Assembly: GCF_013426205.1 (NCBI RefSeq)
Contig: NC_089426.1
Location: 1,488,001 to 1,552,000, forward strand
Length of the DNA: 64,000 nt
Direction of reading: 5' to 3'
Source: Metarhizium brunneum
Lineage: Eukaryota; Ascomycota; Sordariomycetes; Hypocreales; Clavicipitaceae
A model generated the notes under the pieces. It was not told where the DNA came from. It searched no databases and saw nothing but the letters and a program-made list of their open reading frames with translations. The position numbers and the translations under genes are program-made. The first letter of the stretch is position 1; every line of letters starts with the position of its first letter. Positions 59,013 to 64,000 of this stretch are shown piece by piece.

Positions 59013-61409
59013 ATGACCAGCCAAGACCATGGATCCTTCTTGAACAATCATGAAGACATACTTGCCGGTCTCGAAATCAATCCGGCTGCTACATATCACG
59101 CTGAGGGCAATATCAACTGCTTCGACGACTATACCCAACATAAGTAAGTAGTCCGTCAATGCCAAGGCCATGAGCGCCACTCCCATCTATCTCCTAACAC
59201 TTGTATTAGTGTATCCCAAGCACAACTTTCCTCAGATTATACATTGAGCTTGCCACAACACGATCGAATCAGGGCACGACTGGAACAAGCCCAGCGGTTA
59301 ACCGACAACCTTACTCAAGTATTCGTCAATGACGTTAACAATATACAATATCAACACCATGGCACCCAATCGGCAACGTCTGCTAATCAACCTTCACACT
59401 TTCAACAATTATATGATGAAAACAATATTGGCCTGACACTTCAAGCTGCGCAAGAAGGGCCAGCTGTTGGAGATTCAGTAATTGGTAACGTCGAGGCACC
59501 ATTCTATGACAATCTATTGCAGCACAATCCGACTTTCGGTGTTTCATCCAACAATGAACACGAAAGTTCAAACTCGCATCTAAACGTGCTCGCAGCTCCC
59601 TTTTATCCAACCTCCCATACAGAAAATTGGCCCCCTGACTCGAGTGACTGTTCCTGGCTAAGGGCTTCATATCTGCATTATAATGATAATAATAATGACG
59701 GAAGTTTAGATGAGATTATAACTTCCCCCTCCTACAACAATCCTCTTGCACTGTCGGGGTTGACCTCCACATCACTCTACACTCAGCCTTACGAAGATGA
59801 GCTAGCAACTATGACCAGCTCTCAACAGGCTTTCAATGCTCCTTACACTCAATATATTGACAACGGCGTGGTATTTACAGGCGGAATGCTCTATAGCCCG
59901 CAGCCAACTACCGCGCCGTCTCAAGTGTCTACATCCATCAGTGGCGCTGGGTCTCAACATGAAAATTCCTCGTCCAGCCTCACGGCTGCATCATCTCTTC
60001 GGCAGACGCGCAGCATTCCTTCGAGGACGGCAGGATGGGGTCCCAGACGAGCACCATCACTATCTCGCTCAATTTCTGCCCAAACCAGTTTCAGTCACGA
60101 ATCGAATGGCTCAGGACCATCCAGGAGGGGTAAGCGGAATGGCCCAATGGACCCAAGGAGAAACCGGCAAGCACAGGAAACCAGGATTCAGCAGTCCGTC
60201 TGTGCGGACTGTAAATTGCGCAAAGTACATGTTTGTCTCTCGTCTCTTTTTTATTGTCGAAACAATCCCTACAACGAACTAACCGTCCCTGGGCAGTGCA
60301 ACAGAACTGAAGCTCTTGAGACATGCGACGCGTGCAGGAAGAAGGGGTTGCCATGCGTTAAACATTTCTTCTCCCGCGATCTGAAAACACGGCCAGAATA
60401 TCAGTTTGGTACGTCATCTCGATACAGAGTTTCGAGAAAAGCACCTATAAACATGTGACTCACAGCTGATTTAGGACTGTTTCTGATCAATTCGGCATTG
60501 GTACCAGACATGATCAAACCCTGGTTGACTCAGAACATAGACTTCACAAGAAATCTTTGCTATCTGGATTACTTCAGCCGATCTTATAATATTATTCGCT
60601 TGCAATCACCGGAAGCATGGTGTGATCTCGATCTAGTTGCCTGTCGACAGCATTGGCAACAAGCAAAACTGGATTACAACGATCCAGAAGATCATTGTAC
60701 GGTGGAAGACTTTATTACCAATAAACACAAATGGCAAGACACTCTGAATTGTCGTGCCCTTCTGTTGATGCCATCCTCAGAGAACAGCTGGGATGACCCG
60801 TTGAAAGCTTTTTCGAGGCTGGATAAAATTTCAGGCCCAGTATCATGCAATTTGATTCGCAAGTCTGGAATTGCATCCAGGGCACGACCACTCAATCTTC
60901 AAGACGAAAATGAGAAGAGCTTATATTTCATCGCGATGCTCTCCCTCGAACGAATTCGGCATTACATGGAACTGGAAGCATATCACTGCTTGGAGCAGAA
61001 ACTAGTTCCAGGCAGAGTGGATGAAAACGTCAGAGTCGTCAGATGTCTAGGCGTGATGTTACATTCACTCCGCCGACGTATTGCAATCTGTGAAGCCACT
61101 CAAATATGGACTTATTTTCAAAACGGTCCGCTCGCGAAGTATCTAGGTTCAGGCTCGGAACCAAGCATTGAGCCTCCAGTCATCAGGCAAATGAAAAAGT
61201 TTTGCTTCCAGTTATATACGCACTTTCTCTGTCGCTTCACCAAGATGAATGCAGTCTCCAGGGGTGTGGTATCGGATGCGCAATGTACCATGCATCACTT
61301 AACAAGAACGCAAATCAGGGAATACCTGCCTACAGACCCAAGTATACATGGTTTCGCCAACTGGATGGCCGAAGGCCAAGTGCGATTCGGGTCACCTGGG
61401 TGGTTATAA
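59013..61409 (+). CDS. Zn2Cys6 zinc-cluster transcription factor
   Basis: Exons 59013-59143, 59210-60230, 60297-60408 and 60466-61409 give 735 residues. The DNA-binding cluster is C375-X2-C378-X6-C385-X8-C394-X2-C397-X6-C404, split by the second intron exactly before C385. Using the GTTTGT donor at 60231 keeps the canonical X6 spacing (KLRKVH), while the GTACAT donor six bases earlier would delete two residues and break it. A basic stretch (RRGKRNGPMDPRRNRQ) precedes the cluster. The first 370 residues are Asn/Gln/Ser/His-rich and probably disordered activation sequence. The C-terminal 310 residues are mostly helical in character but lack an obvious fungal-specific TF signature. The cluster lies mid-protein, not at the N-terminus. 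No target can be inferred; neighbours are unrelated housekeeping genes. Confidence 0.88.
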
Positions 61410-62175
61410 AGATGTGTTTACCGAGCAGACTTTAGGGCCTTCTGGAGGCTAGGTTTTGGCATTATCTTGGGTTTGGACTATAAAGCCATTGCATCTGCCG
61501 GTTAGCAGTAACAGGGAAGAAAAGCGGAAGACAAATACGGCTCAGGCCACGGTATCTGGAAGGGCATGATAGCTTTGTAGATCTGGTGTAACAGTGACGA
61601 ATTGTGAAGCAGAGGTGGGGAATGTTGTACACAAATATTGGAAGCGGATATAAGGAACAAGGCACAGATGTCATAACAAAGTGTTTTATTTGGAGAGGGT
61701 TCTCATTCCCTGTCGCAGTGGCAAACGTGCCTCACATTGACAATATCCATACAGAATCAATTCACCCCCATTAAGAACCGTAGGCAAAGAGAGAAGAAGA
61801 GCAACTGGATGCGCCCAAACAAAACCATTTTTGGATGCCAGACGGAGAAACATGTCGTGTTGTGTCTCCATTCTCCATGCTAGTGGATTTGAAATCCACA
61901 GCTTCCACCAACGTACATTAAAACAAAACTTGAGGTTCTCCCTCTGCGAAATAGGCAGTTTATCTGCCCCTAATCACGTCCCTTGGCAATTCCCATCTCT
62001 GCCTGTATCACCTTCGGACTCCCTTACTCCATGCATTTTGTCATGACCGGTAACGAGATGTTTCGCCACTACTTGATTGCCGGCGATATTTTGTAGGTTT
62101 ATAATAAACTGAGTTCCTTTTTTTTTCGTCCACTGTTTCGCCACTCCTGAATATTCTTCGCCGTATTGTTACAAA
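61410..62175. other. Convergent 3' region of the zinc-cluster and ISU1 genes
   Basis: About 770 bp between two convergent 3' ends. Short T-rich stretches (62117-62125) only; no gene. Confidence 0.65.
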
Positions 62176-63001
62176 TTACGCAGCTTGCTGCATGGTCTCT
62201 CTGATCGTCTTGGCGGTGCCGGCGAGATCGGTAATCTTGGCCTTGGGGTTCTTGCCGTGATAGTCGGCAATGGCAGCCTTGATGGCATCTTCTGCGAGCA
62301 TGGAGCAGTGAACTGAGAGAGGGTCAGATTTAAAAAAAAAAATTCACCAGACGTTTGATGCAGCTGCGCAGCTCTATGGAGGTACGTACGCTTAACGGGT
62401 GGCAGGCAGAGTTCCTTTGATATGTCGACATTACGGATCTTGGATGCATCCTCCACTGTATCATTGGCCGGTTAGCAATTTGCAGCTTGCGCCAATTTGA
62501 AATTTCGAGCGAGAGAGAAGTTCCTCGACTGGTGCATTGCAAAATTGGATATAACTCACATCGCATCCCCTTGACCAACTCGGTCAAATAACTCGAGCTT
62601 GCGATTGCGGAACCGCATCCAAACGTCTTGAATTTGGCATCAGTAATGGTTCCCGTGGCCTCGTCAACTCGAATCTGCAGCTTCATAACGTCGCCGCATG
62701 CTGGGGCGCCAACGAGTCCAGTGCCGACAGCGGGATCCTTCTTGTCCATGGAGCCTGGGTTCCGGGGTCGGCTGTAGTGGTCCAGCAGTAGAGCCGAGCA
62801 TGTTAGCTGAATGTACGCGAAAAGGGGCGAAAAAATGCGAAAGAAAGAAAAAGGTTATTGATGCGATGCTGCACTCAGGGATGACCACTTATCTTTATCG
62901 TGGTAGAATCGGCGCCCGGCCAGCTGAGGAGTTGCCGCTACCGCGGCGATGGGAGAGGGCATTGCCCGGATTGTACGGAAGGGCGCTCTTAATGAAAACA
63001 T
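62176..63001 (-). CDS. ISU1: Mitochondrial iron-sulfur cluster scaffold protein ISU1
   Basis: Exons 63001-62893, 62787-62560, 62455-62390 and 62312-62176 give 179 residues. Residues 1-32 are a basic mitochondrial presequence (MFSLRAPFRTIRAMPS... RRFYH). The scaffold follows: HDKVLDHYSRPRN, GTGLVGAPACGDVMKLQIRV (first cluster Cys), FKTFGCGSAIASSS (second), KGMRLEDA, and LPPVKLHCSMLAEDA, holding the LPPVK motif bound by the mitochondrial Hsp70 and the third Cys. On this scaffold Nfs1, frataxin and ferredoxin build 2Fe-2S clusters. Introns 2 and 3 are GT-AG. Intron 1 (62892-62788) must start ATAAGT and end CTCTAC to encode KVLDHYS. A GT-AG alternative (62888-62772) stays in frame but replaces VLDHYS with DN. 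The open frame continues upstream of the ATG to 63208, but that extension lacks conservation signals. Confidence 0.94.
62788..62892 (-). other. AT-AC intron 1 of ISU1 with U2-like donor
   Basis: 105 bp beginning ATAAGT and ending CTCTAC, with a GCTAAC branch-site match 16 nt before the end and a pyrimidine-rich middle. The splice joins GAT AAA G to TG CTG GAC, giving DKVLD. The donor is GTAAGT with its first G changed to A, not the U12-type ATATCC, so this looks like a U2-type AT-AC intron. Confidence 0.8.
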
Positions 63002-64000
63002 TTTGATTGCGATGTGTATGTGTGATGCGTCCGACTGCGATGAGCGATGGCGCAACAGGTGGGTTGTCGTGGTTGTGAGGTCGAGGTCGAAAATGTGAGG
63101 AAAAGAGATTAAATGGAGATTATGAAGGTGGCGACAGCGGACGGAGCAGAGGGATGCTGGGGGACTTGCTTGGCTGGCGCTTGTGTGTGGTAGAGCAGCA
63201 CTGAGCACTCAGCAAGATTGATAAAAAACGCCGAACATGTCCGGGCACCGGCGCTCGTCATACACCACGGGCCAATCAAGGCACAAGGAAAACTAAAAAG
63301 CCGACGCTGCGTAAAGCACAGGTCAAAAAATGGTTTGTGTCATACGGTAGATTCAGCACTGTGTGGCTACGGTGCAATCGCGGTGGCAGTACGGAGTACA
63401 CAGTATGGATATGACGAAGATTTGCGCACCAGGAAAGTGCTGGAGATTATCTGTCCGGGGGTGGGAAGGAGCCAACGGGCAGAACCAATAGCAAGGTCGA
63501 GTGTGAGGGCGAGGGTCCAGCAAGTATCTGGTAGGCAGTACGGAGTACGTAACGGAGGAAGGAGCGCCCTTCCTACACTTCGTATGTACGAACGAGTGTC
63601 CGATTCGGCCAAAACGACGGGCTGTCGATTTACCCCGCCCCACCAGGTCAAATGCTGGGCAGTTAGTTGACGGATCAGCAGTAGGCCACTGATGATACGT
63701 ACAGTGAAGAGTGAGGGGGGGTTGAGGCCTTGGAGCCTTGTGGCCGTTATTTGCACGCTCAACATGTGAGCCGTACGCAATGTACGGAGTAGGCTAGCTG
63801 GGTCGCGACGTGCACATGCTGCAAGACCTGAACGGTGTTGATCGGCTCCAAGTTCTCCGTACCACGGTTATCTGCGGGCCCACTCCGGTCACCGGCCTAC
63901 CCTTGACTTTGATTGGGAAAGGGTTTGCGGCTGGCTCCGAGCCATGGGTAATACGAGATGGCATAGCGGTTTTGTAATTGTCTTTGCAATTTATCTGTTG
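63002..64000. other. ISU1 upstream region
   Basis: About 1 kb with no supported gene. Three TACGGAGTA copies lie at 63389-63399, 63538-63548 and 63783-63791. Confidence 0.6.

Noticed and set aside
62772..62888. GT-AG alternative for ISU1 intron 1
   Set aside because: In frame, but it deletes the genomic codons for the conserved VLDHYS; the AT-AC model keeps every conserved residue. Kept as the main competing hypothesis.
63002..63208. N-terminal extension of ISU1 from an upstream ATG at 63208
   Set aside because: The extension is Ser/His/Thr-rich with no conservation, and the ATG at 63001 starts a standard mitochondrial presequence.
1..64000. Biosynthetic or defence gene cluster
   Set aside because: No polyketide synthase, NRPS, terpene cyclase, P450, transporter or NLR-type genes; functions of neighbours are unrelated.

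Overview
The window is nuclear DNA of a filamentous ascomycete. The evidence is short introns (50-140 bp) with CTAAC/CTGAC-type branch sites, secreted hydrolases, a fungal zinc-cluster regulator, and protein sequences that read as Pezizomycotina orthologues. Gene order and the frequent intergenic TACGGAGTAC motif make Sordariomycetes, probably Hypocreales, my best guess, but no marker in the window proves it. There are 16 protein-coding genes that I can support (one runs off the left edge), one previously hidden kinase pseudogene, one doubtful ORF, and long intergenic stretches. No tRNA, rRNA, CRISPR array or intact transposon was seen.

Layout. 1-2128 (-): N-terminal 709 residues of a secreted, Ser/Thr-rich signalling-mucin-like protein. 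2.1-9.2 kb: largely empty, rich in TACGGAGTAC copies. 9.2-11.5 kb (+): an Erv-type sulfhydryl oxidase of the secretory pathway, then proteasome beta-1. 15.2-16.9 kb (+): a PHO80-like cyclin with a long leader. 18.5-19.6 kb (-): an acetoacetate-decarboxylase-like protein. 23.5-27 kb: an AT-rich island with a 138-bp hairpin element and a secreted tyrosinase gene. 27.4-28.9 kb (-): threonine aldolase. 31.4-32.3 kb (-): Arl8-type small GTPase. 34.7-37.4 kb (-): PRM10/ThrE-like membrane protein. 40.9-44.6 kb (+): RNA polymerase I subunit RPA135, convergent with a secreted GH37 trehalase (44.9-47.0 kb, -). 51.2 kb (+): a secreted lysozyme-like protein. 52.2-52.8 kb (-): SRPK kinase relic. 53.2-54.5 kb (-): inorganic pyrophosphatase with a signal peptide. 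55.4-55.9 kb (-): YbjQ-family protein. 59.0-61.4 kb (+): zinc-cluster transcription factor. 62.2-63.0 kb (-): mitochondrial iron-sulfur scaffold ISU1.

The genes do not form a pathway cluster. They are mostly core functions (proteasome, Pol I, Fe-S assembly, lysosomal/vacuolar trafficking, disulfide formation) interspersed with secreted or accessory proteins (tyrosinase, trehalase, lysozyme-like protein, pyrophosphatase).

The main novelty is in splicing. The ISU1 reading frame is restored exactly only by an AT-AC intron with a U2-like ATAAGT donor. The tyrosinase needs two separate GC-AG introns, and two genes (proteasome beta-1, Arl8) contain micro-exons of 15 and 20 nt that carry functional residues. 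A GT-AG-only gene finder would misannotate several of these. A degraded SRPK-family kinase, a symmetric snap-back element and a dispersed palindromic motif are the other non-obvious structures. All gene models were spliced by eye and lack transcript support.
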